From contig NC_084462.1 of NCBI RefSeq assembly GCF_027409185.1, forward strand, positions 184,626,071-184,690,070: 64,000 nt of DNA, in the 5' to 3' direction. The DNA is from Cynocephalus volans. Lineage: Eukaryota; Chordata; Mammalia; Dermoptera; Cynocephalidae. Below, piece after piece: positions 9,501 to 20,200 of this stretch; the stretch's first letter is position 1; every line of letters begins with the position of its first letter. The notes under the pieces were generated by a model. The model was given only the letters and a program-made list of their open reading frames with translations. It was not told the origin of the DNA and made no database searches. The position numbers were made by a program, and so were the translations under genes.

Positions 9501-12500
9501 CGAGTCCCACTCACCTCAGCACCCACTTAACCCCCCAGTACAGACAGCTCAGCTCAACCCAGCAAAGCTCCACAGCTCTGTCCAGCTAAGCCCAGCCCAG
9601 TTCAACTCAGCTCAGAACAGCTCAGTTCAGCCCAGCTCAGCCTAGCCTAGCTCAGCCCAGTTCAGCCCACTCAGCCCTGCCAAGCCTAGCCTGGCTCAGC
9701 CCACCCCAGCTCCACTCAATCCAGTTTAGCCCAGTACAATTGAGCTCGGTTCAGCTCAGTTTAGTACAACTCAGCAAAGCCTAGTCCAGCTCAATCCAGC
9801 TCGGATCAGTCCAACCCAACTCAATTCAGCACAGTTTATCTCGGTACAGATCAGCCCAACTAAGCCTAGTTCAGCTCAGCTCAGCCCTACTCAGCCCAGC
9901 CCAGCCCAGCTAAGCCCAGCTCAGCTCACATTAGTCCAGCTCAGCCCAGCTCAGCTCAGCTCATCTCAGCCCAGCCCAGCTCAGCCCAGCTCACATCAGC
10001 TCAGTTCAGCCCAGCTCAGACCAGCTCAGCTCAGCTCACATCAGCTCAGTTCAGCCCAGCTCGGCCCAGCCCAGCCCAGCTCAGCCCAGCCCAGCCCAGC
10101 CCAGCCCAGCCCAGCCCAGCCCAGCTCAGCCCAACTCAGCTCAGCTCACATCAGCTCAGTTCAGCCCAGCTCAGCTCAGCCCAGCTCAGCCCAGCCCAGC
10201 CCAGCCCAGCCCAGCTCAGCCCAGCTCACATCAGCTCAGTTCAGCCCAGCTCACATCAGCTTAGCTCGGCCCAGCTCGGCCCAGCTCAGCTCAGCTCAGC
10301 TCAGCTCAGCCCAACTCAGCCCAGCCCAGCCCAGCTCAGCCCAGCTCAGCCCAGCTCACATCAGCTCAGTTCAGCCCAGCTCAGCCCAGCTCAGCCCAGC
10401 TCAGCTCAGCTCAGCTCAGCCCAACTCAGCTCAGCCCAACTCAGCCCAGCCCAGCTCAGTTCAGCCCAGCTCAGCCCAGCTCAGCTCAGCCCAGCTCAGC
10501 TCAGCCCAGCCCAGCCCAACTCAGCCCAGCTCAGCTCAGCCCAGCCCAACTCAGCCCAGCTCAGCTCAGCCCAGCCCAGACCAAGCCCAGCTCAGCCCAG
10601 CTCAGCTCAGCCCAGCCCAGCCCAGCTCAGCCCAGCTCAGCCCAGCCCAGCCCAGCTCAGCTCAGCTCAGCTCACATCAGCTCAGCTCACATCAGCTCAG
10701 TTCAGCCCAGCCCAGCCCATCCCAGCCCAGCTCAGCTCAGCTCACATCAGCTCAGTTCAGCCCAGCTCAGCCCAGCCCAGCCCAGCCCAGACCAAGCCCA
10801 GCTCAGCCCAGCTCAGCTCAGCTCAGCCCAGCCCAGCTCAGCCCAGCTCAGCCCAGCCCAGACCAGCCCAGCTCAGCTCAGCCCAGCCCAGCCCAGACCA
10901 AGCCCAACTCAGCCCAGCTCAGCTCAGCCCAGCCTAGCCCAGCTCAGCGCAGCTCAGCCCAGCCCAGACCAGCCCAACTCAGCCCAGCTCAGCTCAGCCC
11001 AGCTCAGCCCAGCCCAGACCAGCCCAGCTCAGCCCAGCCCAGCTCAGCCGAGCCCAGACCAGCCCAGCTCAGCCCAGCCCAGCTCAGCCCACATCAGCCC
11101 AGCTCAGCCCAGCCCATCCCAGCTCAGCCCAGCTCAGCCCAGCCCAGACCAGCCCAGCTCAGCTCAGCCCAGCCCAGCCCAGACCAAGCCCAGCTCAGCC
11201 CAGCTCAGCTCAGCCCAGCCTAGCCCAGCTCAGCGCAGCTCAGCCCAGCCCAGACCAGCCCAACTCAGCCCAGCTCAGCTCAGCCCAGCTCAGCCCAGCC
11301 CAGACCAGCCCAGCTCAGCCCAGCTCAGCCCAGCCCAGACCAGCCCAGCTCAGCTCAGCTCAGCTCAGCTCACATCAGCTCAGTTCAGCCCAGCTCAGCC
11401 CAGCCCAGCCCAGCCCAGCCCAGCTCAGCCCAGCCCAGCTCAGCTCACATCAGCTCAGTTTGGCCCAGCTTGGCCCAGCTCAGCTCAGCCCAGCTCAGCC
11501 TAGCCCAGCTCAGCTTAGCCCAGCTCAGCTCAGTTCACATCAGCTCAGTTTAGCCCAGCTCAGCTCAGTCCAGCCCAACATAGGCCAGCTCAGCTCAGCT
11601 CAGCTCAGCCCAGCTCAGCCCAGCTCAGCTAAGCTCACCCCAGCCCAGCCCAGGTCAGCTCAGCTCAGCCTAGCTCAGCTCAGTCCAGCCCAACTCAGCC
11701 CGCTCAGCTCAGCTCAGCTCAGCTCACATCAGCCCAGCTCAGCCCAGCTCAGTTCAGCCCAGCTCAGCTCATCTCAGTCCAACTCAACTCAGCCCAGCTC
11801 AGCTCAGCCCAGCTCAGCTCAGTTCAGCCCAACTTAGGCCAGCTCAGCCCAGCTGAGCTCACATCAGCCCAGCCCAGCTCAGCCCAGCTCAGCTCAGTCC
11901 AGCTCAGCTCACATCATCCCAGCTCAGCCCAACTCAGCCCAGCCAAGCCCAGCTCAGCCCAGCTCAGCTCATCTCAGCTCAGATCAGCTCAGCCCAGCTC
12001 AGCCCAGCCCATCCCAGCTCAGTCCAGCTCAATTCACATCAGCCAAACTCAGCCCAGCCTAGTCCAGCCCAACTTAGCCCAGCTCAGCTCACATCAGCTC
12101 AGCTCAGTCCAACCCAACTCAGGCAAGTCCAGTTCAGCTCAGCCCAGCTCAGCCCAGCTCAGCCCAGCCCAGCCCAGCTCAGCCCAACGCAGCCCAGGCC
12201 AGCTCAGCTCAGCCCTGCTAAGCCCAGCTCAGCCCAGCACATCTCAGCTCAACCCAGTTCAGCCCAGCACATCTCAGCTCAACCCAGTTCAGCCCAGATC
12301 AGCACTGCTCTGTCTCGCTGAGCCTAGCCCAGCAAAGCCCAGCTCAGCCAGCTCAGTTCAGTCCAGTTCAGCCCAGCCCAGTTCAGTCCAGCCCAGCTCA
12401 GCCCAGCCCAGCCCAGCTCAGCTTAGCCCAGTTGAGCCAGGCTCAGCCCAGTTTTGCTCAGTTCAGCCTAGATTAGCCCTGCCCAGGCCAACACAGGCCA

Positions 12501-12605
12501 GCTCAGCCTAGCCCAGCCCAGCCCATCCCGGCCAAGTTCAGCTCAGCCCAGCCCAGCCCAGCTCAATCCTGATCAGCCCAGCTCAGCCCAGCCCAGCTCA
12601 GAAAG
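9500..12605 (-). repeat. S-alpha switch region
   Basis: About 3.1 kb built almost wholly of five-base words CAGCT/CAGCC on the plus strand, that is GAGCT, GGGCT and GGGCC-like pentamers on the transcribed (minus) strand. AGCT, the preferred AID target core, occurs very densely. The non-template strand is G-rich, as needed for R-loops during class switching. The core 9890-11840 is the most regular; the edges 9500-9880 and 11850-12605 are diverged. A block around 10920-11040 recurs about 286 bp later (11205-11325), showing higher-order duplication. Position just upstream of IGHA CH1 fixes the class. The open frames through it are repeat artefacts. Confidence 0.96.
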
Positions 12606-13220
12606 CTCTTCTTGCTTTGTCTCAAGCAGATTTGGTTTATCCCAGTTCATCTCTGCCTATCCTAGCCTCATGTCCTGAGCCTTCTCATTGGGGGTCTCTG
12701 CCCAGTTTATCCTCACCTGGTCACAACCCAGCCCTGTGTTTCTTTGATCTCTGTGGTGGTCCCCACTTCCCCTCTCCTCTTTTGTCTTGGTGCCTGTTCT
12801 CCATCCTCTGCTCCCAGGAGAGCTCAGGACGGGGCTGGCTGAGACTCCTCCCTGTGAAGGTGAGGAGACAAAGGCCTGGAGGGGATTCATGACCCACCTG
12901 CTCAAGGCTGCTGGAGGGTCTGCTGCGGCTGACAGGGGCCAGGCCTCCCTCAGCCAGGCAGACCTGCACTGGAGGTCCATCCTCTTGGCCATGTGCCCAC
13001 CTGCCGAAGGAAGGCTGCAGTGGGGAGGGCCTGGTCCCAGCCCTGCCTTGATGGCTGTGCAGCCTCAGCAGATCCCTGCTCCACTCTGGCTGTTTGCCCA
13101 CAGATGGGGTGATGCTGGATGCTGAGGGCAGGCTGGGGAGGGGCTGCATGACTGTGTGTTTGGCCAACAGATGGGGTCACTTTCCCACTTCCTGCCCTGC
13201 CAGACGCGGCCCCTTGCCTC
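12606..13220 (-). other. Probable I-alpha exon region (germline alpha transcript)
   Basis: Lies between the TGF-beta module (13221-13257) and S-alpha, where the I-alpha exon starts in human and mouse. I cannot fix the exon ends or start site from sequence alone. Confidence 0.45.
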
Positions 13221-13257
13221 CACGTCATGTCTGGTCTGTGGTCTGGCTGTGGTGGGG
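13221..13257 (-). promoter_or_regulatory. I-alpha promoter TGF-beta response element (CRE + Smad + Runx sites)
   Basis: On the plus strand CACGTCA (13221-13227) is an ATF/CREB site. Three GTCTG Smad half-sites follow (13229-13233, 13234-13238, 13241-13245), and two TGTGGT words (ACCACA on the coding strand, Runx sites) at 13237-13242 and 13248-13253. The same cluster of CRE, paired Smad and Runx sites is the known TGF-beta response element that drives germline I-alpha transcription and IgA switching. It sits about 620 bp upstream of S-alpha, as expected. Confidence 0.85.
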
Positions 13258-13259
13258 CC

Positions 13260-14010
13260 ACGTGTATGTGACCCCAGGGCCGTGGTGTGGCCCTAGCTCC
13301 ACATGGCTGGTCACAGGGTGGGCTGGGGGCTGAGATGCAGGGAAGGAGAGACCAAAATAGAGAGTTAGAGGATTAGAGGCTGAGACAGGGATGGAGAGGG
13401 GACTCTAGGGGCTGGCAAGGGCAGGGGCTCTGAGGGATGGGGCCTGTCCGGGGTGGGCCCCAGCAAGGGAAGCCTTGGGGAGGACCTTTGGGACAACAGG
13501 GCACGCATCAGTGTGGGCAGGTATGCCTTGTGTCATCAGCGTTCTCACCATGGGGTCTCCTACCACCTCCTTCGGAGGCTGCCCAAGTGGAGTCCAGCCC
13601 TTTGCCTGGTCCCATGATCCAGCCCACCCCCCTATGTCCCCCTTGGGAGGTGGCCCCTGTCTGGGCAACAAGGGACAGCCAGGCCTGGTTCACATCAGCT
13701 GGAGATGGAGGCCTGGGGTGCTTCACATGTGCTTCATCAGGCTCTTGGAAAGCGTGGGGGTGAATTCAAGATCCCCTGGCTGTGAGGCCAGGATACCTAG
13801 GAGGCGGCTGTTGGGTGGACCCTGGGTGTGATGGTGTGGCACAGTCAGGGCAGGTGGGGGTGGAGAGGGGGAGGGCAGGGAGCCTGGGTGGTCGGGGGTC
13901 CTGGGCAGGGACACCCTGGCCTGGTCCAAGGAACCTCTGGAGATTTTATCATTAACCTGGGATGCTACGCAGTCGTCACCGAGGTGGGCTATTGTGGCTG
14001 CATGTCTGAG
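13260..14010. other. Intergenic sequence upstream of the I-alpha promoter
   Basis: GC-rich unique sequence; no exon or repeat recognised. Confidence 0.4.
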
Positions 14011-14395
14011 TCATATCTGGGTGCTGTAACAAAAATGCCATAGACTGGGTGGCTTAATCAACAAACACTTATTTCTCACAGTTCTGGAGGCTGGAAATCC
14101 AAGATCAGGTGGCACCAGGGTCAGGTTCTGGTGAGTGCCTGTTCCTGGTTCACAGACGATGCCTCCTCACTGTGTCCCAACATGCGGAAAGAGGGTGACG
14201 GAGCTCTCTGGGGACCCTTTCCTGAGGGCCCTGATCGCATTCATGTGGTTCCACCCTCAAGACCCAATCACCTCCCCAAAGCCCCACCCCCAACACCACC
14301 ACTTAGGGATTAGGGTCTCAACACGTGAATTTTTTGGTGGTGGGGGAGGGTGCCCAGGAACATTCAGTCCACAGCATTGGGTCATTCTGGTCTTG
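14010..14395 (-). mobile_element. MaLR-type LTR (MST-like), antisense
   Basis: Contains 'gctgtaac...ccatagactgggtggctta', 'tctcacagttctggaggctgg' in part, and ends near 'cattcagtccacagca'. This is the reverse complement of a mammalian MaLR LTR, whose sense end reads '...cagcctccagaactgtgag' and whose start reads TG...tttgaat.... Similar copies are at 28.0 and 57.4 kb. Confidence 0.7.
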
Positions 14396-14424
14396 GCCTC
14401 TGTCCTCTCTTGGCCTCTCCTCTT

Positions 14425-14620
14425 CTGTCTCGTATAAAGACACTTGTCCTTGGCTTTAGGACCTACCTGGACAATCCAGGGTGATCTCAAATGGAGACTC
14501 TCAACTTGATTATATTTGCAAAGACCCTTTTCCCAAATAAGGTCACATCCACAGGTTCCAGGAGTTAGGACGTGGATATATCCTTTTGGGGCCTCCATTC
14601 AACTCACTATAGTGGATTAA
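14425..14620 (-). mobile_element. MLT1-like MaLR LTR fragment, antisense
   Basis: Carries 'aaataaggtcacatccacaggttcc' in part and 'ggacgtggatatatccttttgggg', the reverse complement of the conserved MLT1 LTR start. It adjoins the LTR to its left. Confidence 0.65.
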
Positions 14621-16380
14621 TAAAGGAGTAAAGAGAAGGAGGGACAGAAGGGACTCCGGGAAGGTGTCCTCAGCCACACGGATGGCAGGGTCTCTTGTTC
14701 CAAGTGTGGGTTCCGGGTCTGATGGCCTGGGTGTGATCCAGTCCTCCATCCTGTCCCCACAGCCCCTGCTCTCATCCCCTCTGCAACAGAGTGACAATCT
14801 CACCTTCCCGCTGGGCCTGTAGGGAATTTGCTCAGGTGTGATGTTGCCTGACACACAGGGAGCCCTTCGAGCTGAGCCCTTGTGACCCTTGCTCTGGGGT
14901 CTGTCGGTGGGTGTCTCATGATCTGGGATGTGGGTCAGAGGAAGAAGACACCGAGCTCTGTACTCGGAGGGGGGCGTCCCAGTCCAGGAGATGAGACAAG
15001 GGTGCCTGGCCTCAGCCTGGAAGGGCCCTTCTGTTGTTGGAGATTCAGACTTGAGACCCTGGCAGGTGGTGGGGTCGACTTGGGCCCCAGCTTCCTGAGA
15101 CTGTGTGTGAGTCTGGTGTGTGTCTGTGTGTGAGTGTGTCTGTGTGTTTTTGAGTGTGCGTGAGTGTAGAGCTGGGCAGGGGCTGTGGCCTTGGCTTTGT
15201 CCTGAGAAGCCCCCTTCTCTCTGATGTTCTATTTAGACCAAATCTTCAGCATCTCTGGACCAGCCTCAGAGTTGCCCAATCTTGGGTTCTATCCCCAATG
15301 GAGAGCCATTGCTCCTGTCTTTGCCACCCATGCCCTGGCTGACCCAAGGTCTGCAGGAGCTAGCCTGGCCTCCCTAGTAGGAGAACAGGGCCCAGGGGCA
15401 GGTGCTGTGGTCCAGCCCGGCAGGCTTATTCCCACCCCAGTTCTATCTCAGAGTCTGTGTGATGTGTGTCTCCCAGCACGGGGTGAGGCTCTCCCTGTAG
15501 GGCGTAGTCACTACAAATGGATTCTTTGGTAACAAAGCATTTGGTCAATTCACCCTAAAAAATGGTCTTGATAATTCACATGTCCACAGCCAGGCCTGGG
15601 AAGGGCCACCCCATCCCTAGTCTCCTCTTTATTTTAACTTTTCTAATCATTGAAGCATTTTCTTCATATTATTGGCCACTGGGTTTTTCCTTTCCATGAG
15701 AGATCCGTTGCTCACCTAACTTTCTTTTTATTGGATCCTGAGCACTCTTTATATATGAGGGAACCCTGCCCTTTGTCATGTGTGTTCATGTATTCTCCCA
15801 CCTTTTAATTGGGCTTCATAGAGACCTTGTAAGCAAGTCTTTCCAACCAGAGAAGCTGCCTCTTTATCCTGAGGAGGGGGCCCTGTGCCTACCATCATCT
15901 CACTGGTAGCTGTGCATCCTGTCTCCCCATGCATCAGGCTTCTTCCTGAGGATGGTGTGGCCACCCTCAGATGGCTCCTGCTCACTTGCATGTCACAGCT
16001 CAGCTCATTGACATCCGTGCTGCCTGGCTGGTGGGCAGGGAAGGGAGTGGCCTGTCTGTGCTCAGAGGGTGGATGGATGGGGGCAGTGACCAGTGGTCCT
16101 GAGAGGCCCGTGCTGGCCTCCACCTTGGTGACCATGTGCTGTGTTCCTGGGGCCTCCTGTACTGACCATGGCATCAGCCCCTTCTGGTTTTCTCACAGGG
16201 GTTTGACTGTTGCTGTTACTTTAGGTTCGGAAGAGGCAGTGAGCCTGGGCTGTAGACCAGTGGAACAGGTGGGGTAGGGACCGAGCCATGGGCTCAGGGG
16301 GCCTCGTCCCACTACCCCCATGGAGGCCACAGGCACCTCCTCCAAAGCACACTCAGGAGACATGGGGTTTGTGAAAAGGA
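14620..16380. other. IGHE-IGHA intergenic sequence
   Basis: A mix of GC-rich unique sequence, a TG-rich tract (15100-15170) and a more AT-rich stretch at 15530-15800. That stretch resembles an L1 antisense fragment ('ttattggatcctgagcactctttatatatgagg', 'attctcccacctttt') but is too diverged to assign firmly. No exon seen. Confidence 0.4.
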
Positions 16381-16382
16381 AC

Positions 16383-16388
16383 TTTACT
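16383..16388 (-). promoter_or_regulatory. Candidate IGHE membrane-form poly(A) signal AGTAAA (non-canonical)
   Basis: TTTACT on the plus strand reads AGTAAA on the coding strand, about 760 bp past the M2 stop. I see no AATAAA between M2 and this point. Human membrane epsilon transcripts are known to use weak non-canonical signals, so a variant hexamer here is plausible, but it is unproven. Confidence 0.45.
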
Positions 16389-17143
16389 TAGAAAACCAAA
16401 GGAGAGGAAACAAGACTGCCAGAGCTGGGAGTGAGAGGCTGAATGAGGCTGTGGGGGTTAGGCCACTGCTGTCCCTGCAGAGACCCCTTCTTTGGCTGTG
16501 GGACCCCCTCTGCCCAGCCCAGGGGCCTCACCCCAGAGGGCTTCTCTGCATCCTCATTTTGCCAGGACAGGGGTTGGGACAGATGGCAGGGGGTGGGCAG
16601 AGGGAATCAGGTGCAGGGCAAGGCACAGGGTCTGGGGGTGCAGGGCACTTGGACCTGGGGGCAGAAGGGTCAGACTGCATCTGGAGAGTGAGGCCTTGCA
16701 GCTGGGTCTGGCTGGACTTGGGCTGGGGGCTGGGTCATGGACTCTGAGCCCTAATTGTGTTTTGGTGGTTGTTTGGCCAAAACGGGAGTGAGCCTGATGC
16801 CTGCAAGCCTGGGATGGGCCCAGGGTGGTCAGCACCCCCCCTCAGCCCAGGTCACCCCATTGAAGGGGCCAATGCTATCCTGGGGCTTCTCTCAAAGTAG
16901 AGGTGGCATGGGGGCTGTGATTGGCGGGTCTCATCAGTGCTTTAACCTTGGGGCTGAGCTGGAAACTTCCAGACTCAGGTGCACTGGTTGAGAGCACAGG
17001 GTGGCCTCACTGGGTCCCCAACCCTGACCCTTCAGGGGTTTCGTCTGCTCCCCTCCTCTCAGGGCAGAGCAGCGGCCCCAGGGAGGCTCAGGTGGGGGTA
17101 GGGGCAGAAGCAAGGCCTGTGTGGGGTGCTGGTGGTCCCGGGC

Positions 17144-17227
17144 CTAGGCACCTGGCTGGATGATGTTGGCGTAGTCATGGGAGGCCTGTGGGCCCCCCTG
17201 CAGCACGGCCGACAGGACCCACTTCAC
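17144..17227 (-). CDS. IGHE: IGHE membrane exon M2 (cytoplasmic tail)
   Basis: 84 nt, phase 0: 27 codons plus TAG at 17146-17144. It starts VKWVLSAV after CTCCAG and ends [10 protein letters not shown]. The Y-A-N-I sequence is the immunoglobulin tail tyrosine (ITT) motif, Y-x-N, which recruits Grb2 in membrane IgG and IgE. It is intact, in contrast to the IGHG M2 exon. Confidence 0.92.
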   Translation of the reverse strand: MKWVLSAVLQGGPQASHDYANIIQPGA

Positions 17228-20200
17228 CTGGAGGAGGGCGTGCATGAGGTCGGCTGTGCCTACTCAGCCGGCCTTCCCCGGCCCCCGCCGAGGATCCACC
17301 CTGCTGCCCACCTTGACCAGGGTGATGGTGGCACTGTAGCTCACGCTGAGCAGGAAGAGGGCGACAAAGATGCAGAGGCTGGTCCACGGCCCGTCCAGCT
17401 CCTCACTTGCAGCCTCGTCTGCACACAGGTCCTGGAGGTCCAGCTCTGGGGGCACTGGCCAGTCAGTCTTCCCCAGCCTCCCGCAGGGGGTAGTTGTGGA
17501 GCCCCTTGCTGGTCTCGAGACTTCCCCCCTGATGCCTGTAGTGGCGGAGCTCTCGGTCTAGCCCCCTCGGGGACTGCCCCGAGCCCCTAGCCAGCCCCAG
17601 AGGGTTGAGGGTCCAAAGCCCTCCAAGATCAGCTGGCAACTGTGCAGGAGCAGCCTGGGTCCTCTGCCCTGGACTCAGGGCCAGGCCGACCTCTCTGACC
17701 CCTCGTCCTCTGCCCCTCACCCTGGCCCCGCATTTCTCTGCCCCCATTTGTCACTGCTTCTCTCCTGACTGCTGGTCACCTCACTCAGCCCCCCGGGCCC
17801 CTCTCTAGACCCGGCCCCACCTCACCCCAAGTTAGTGGATCCCCGCCTGCAGCACCAGGTCGGGCCACCCAGAACTCTCCCATGCACAGCAGGGCTTGCA
17901 GCTGCCCCATCCCTCAGCCCAGGCCCAGCTCTGATTCCACCAGCCTGTGAACCCCTCCAAAGTGCAAACAGATGGCCGCCCTGCTTCAAGCCCTTGGCAA
18001 GGGTCTGAGCTCTGCAGCCTGGAGCCCAGGACCCAGGACATGGGCTCTGTCTGGCCCAGGGATCATTGCAATGGGTGTGGAGGGTCTGACCCTGGCTGTG
18101 TGGACTTGAGCCCAGGCCCTGGAGTTCCAGGGCTGCCTACTGACCCTACTCTGGTCTTGCCCCGTCCCCCAGCCTGGCCTGGCCACTCTGGCTCCTTCTG
18201 CCCTGAGGCCTGGGCCCCTTCTCCCCAGAACTCCCTGCTGCCTGCCTGTCTCTGGTCACCCCCAGGCTCAGGCTGTGCTTAGGGTCCTGATGTCTGTGTT
18301 TTTCGTGTGGATAAGGTGGGTGCTGTGTGCTCAGTTGTGTGCACTGCTGTTCATGTGCGATGGGAGCGTCTGGGTCGGGGGTGTGTGTCAGATGGGCACA
18401 CGGCTTTGGGGGCTCTCGGGGGTGGATGTGGCCCCAGCTCTCACCCCCTCAGCCTTCAGGCCCTGGGATGGGTCGTGCGGGCTGCAGCTGTCAGGAGAGT
18501 GGGATGGAGCCCGTGCCTTGGGTGTGGGTGTGTGTCCTTGTGCACCCATGTGTGTCCGTGTATATTTGTATGTGTGCTCGTGTCTGTGTCCGTTTGTCTG
18601 TGGGGTGCTGCTGACAGGGAGTGGTTAGACTGGGGAGACCGGGGCCACAGGAAGAAGCCTTGTGGGGGCCTCTGGGCTCCCAGCCAGGGGCGTGACCCCT
18701 TTCCATCTCTGTCTTAGATCCAGTGGCCCAGGAGTGACCCACAGGAAGGGGTTGGGAGTGGCTGGGTAAGGGGCAGCTGTGGGTGCCATGCGTGGGCTGC
18801 GGCTGAGCATGTGGGAGGCGCATCACACTGCGTGGGGTGCCTGTGGGTGTGGCACGCTGTGGGCGCTGCGGGGCTGTGTGTGCAGCATGTGCTCAGCTCC
18901 ATGTGCAACGAGCACCAGCGTGAGTGGGCGTGACTGAGTGTGGGAGGATGTGCGAGGCCAGCACCTCCCTGAGCATCGCTTCAGCATGGAGGGAGGCTGG
19001 GAACAGGATGGCGGTGCCAGGTGCCAACTGGGCCTGTTGCGACCCTGGGGGCGGGGTGGGCGGTCAGAGAGCATGGGCGTGTGAGTGGCCCGGCCCCTCT
19101 GGCCCCTGTGCTGGGCCTGGGGGTCCACCCTGCCCACCTGTGCATGGAGGTGAGGGCAGGTGAGACAGACTGAGGGGCCTGTCTGGGGGCCTGTGAGTCT
19201 GTGAGGGGGTCTGACTCAGGCTGTGTCTCCACCTGGCAGGGCCTATGTGTCCAGCCACACCTGGGAGTGCAGGGGCTGCTCTGTCCAGACAGACGGAGGC
19301 TGAGGCCTCCAGGAGAGGCGGTGCCTGTGGGGGCCAGGCAGGCTCTCCCCGGCCCCTCCCCTGACTTCTGGATCTGTGGACTCCTTGGAGGGGCAGGACC
19401 CACAGTGGGGAGGTAGGGAGGGCCTGGGCTGTCTGTGCTGAGACCCCACAGGTGTGCTGGTTGACAAGTACCCCCCGGCACATGGTCAGATGAGCCCCAC
19501 TGTAGCCCTGCCCCACCTCCTCCTGCCCCCTCTCCTGGCAGAGTCCCTTCCTCTGTGCCAAGACACCCCTGCCCACCCCCAAGAATGAGCGCTTCCAGCG
19601 CTCTGAACAGGCACCGAGTGTTTATTGGGGTGGCTTCCCAGCGTTGGTACAACCGTGGACAGGTCTGGCTGACCCTCCTGTCCCTGCCCCAGCTGGACAG
19701 AGCCCTGGAAGGGAGGGAGGCCAGAGGACATCATTTACCAGGTTTTTTAGACACCGGTTTCTCGAGGATCCTATTGCCAGGCAGTGCCTCGTGGACCACG
19801 CGGCAGGTGAATTCTTTGTTCTGCTCCCAGTCTGCCCAGGTCACCTCCAGGCGGCTGAAGACGAAGAAAGTGGGGCTGGAGCTGTTGGCCGTGATGGGCC
19901 ACGTTGTGCTGTACTGGTCACCATGGATCTGCACCTTCTCTCGCAGCCACTGCACGGAGATGTCCGCGGGGAAGAAGTTCTGGGCCAGGCACGTAAGGGT
20001 GACCCTGTGCTTGGTCACCTGCTCCTCCTCGTCGGGTGGCAGGAACACGTAGACTTCAGGGGAGACAGGGTTGCCTGTGGACAGGTGTGGGGTCAGCCCA
20101 GGCCCTGCCTCCTGCCTGTCTTCCCGGGAGGGCCCGCCCACCTCCACTGGTCTGTAGCTCACCGGAGGCCTTGGAGATGGACTGCACGATGTCCCTGGGC

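Noticed and set aside
11460-11837. 125-residue open frame with PAQLS repeats on the plus strand
   Set aside because: It is a translation of the S-alpha pentamer array, antisense to the locus; no gene.
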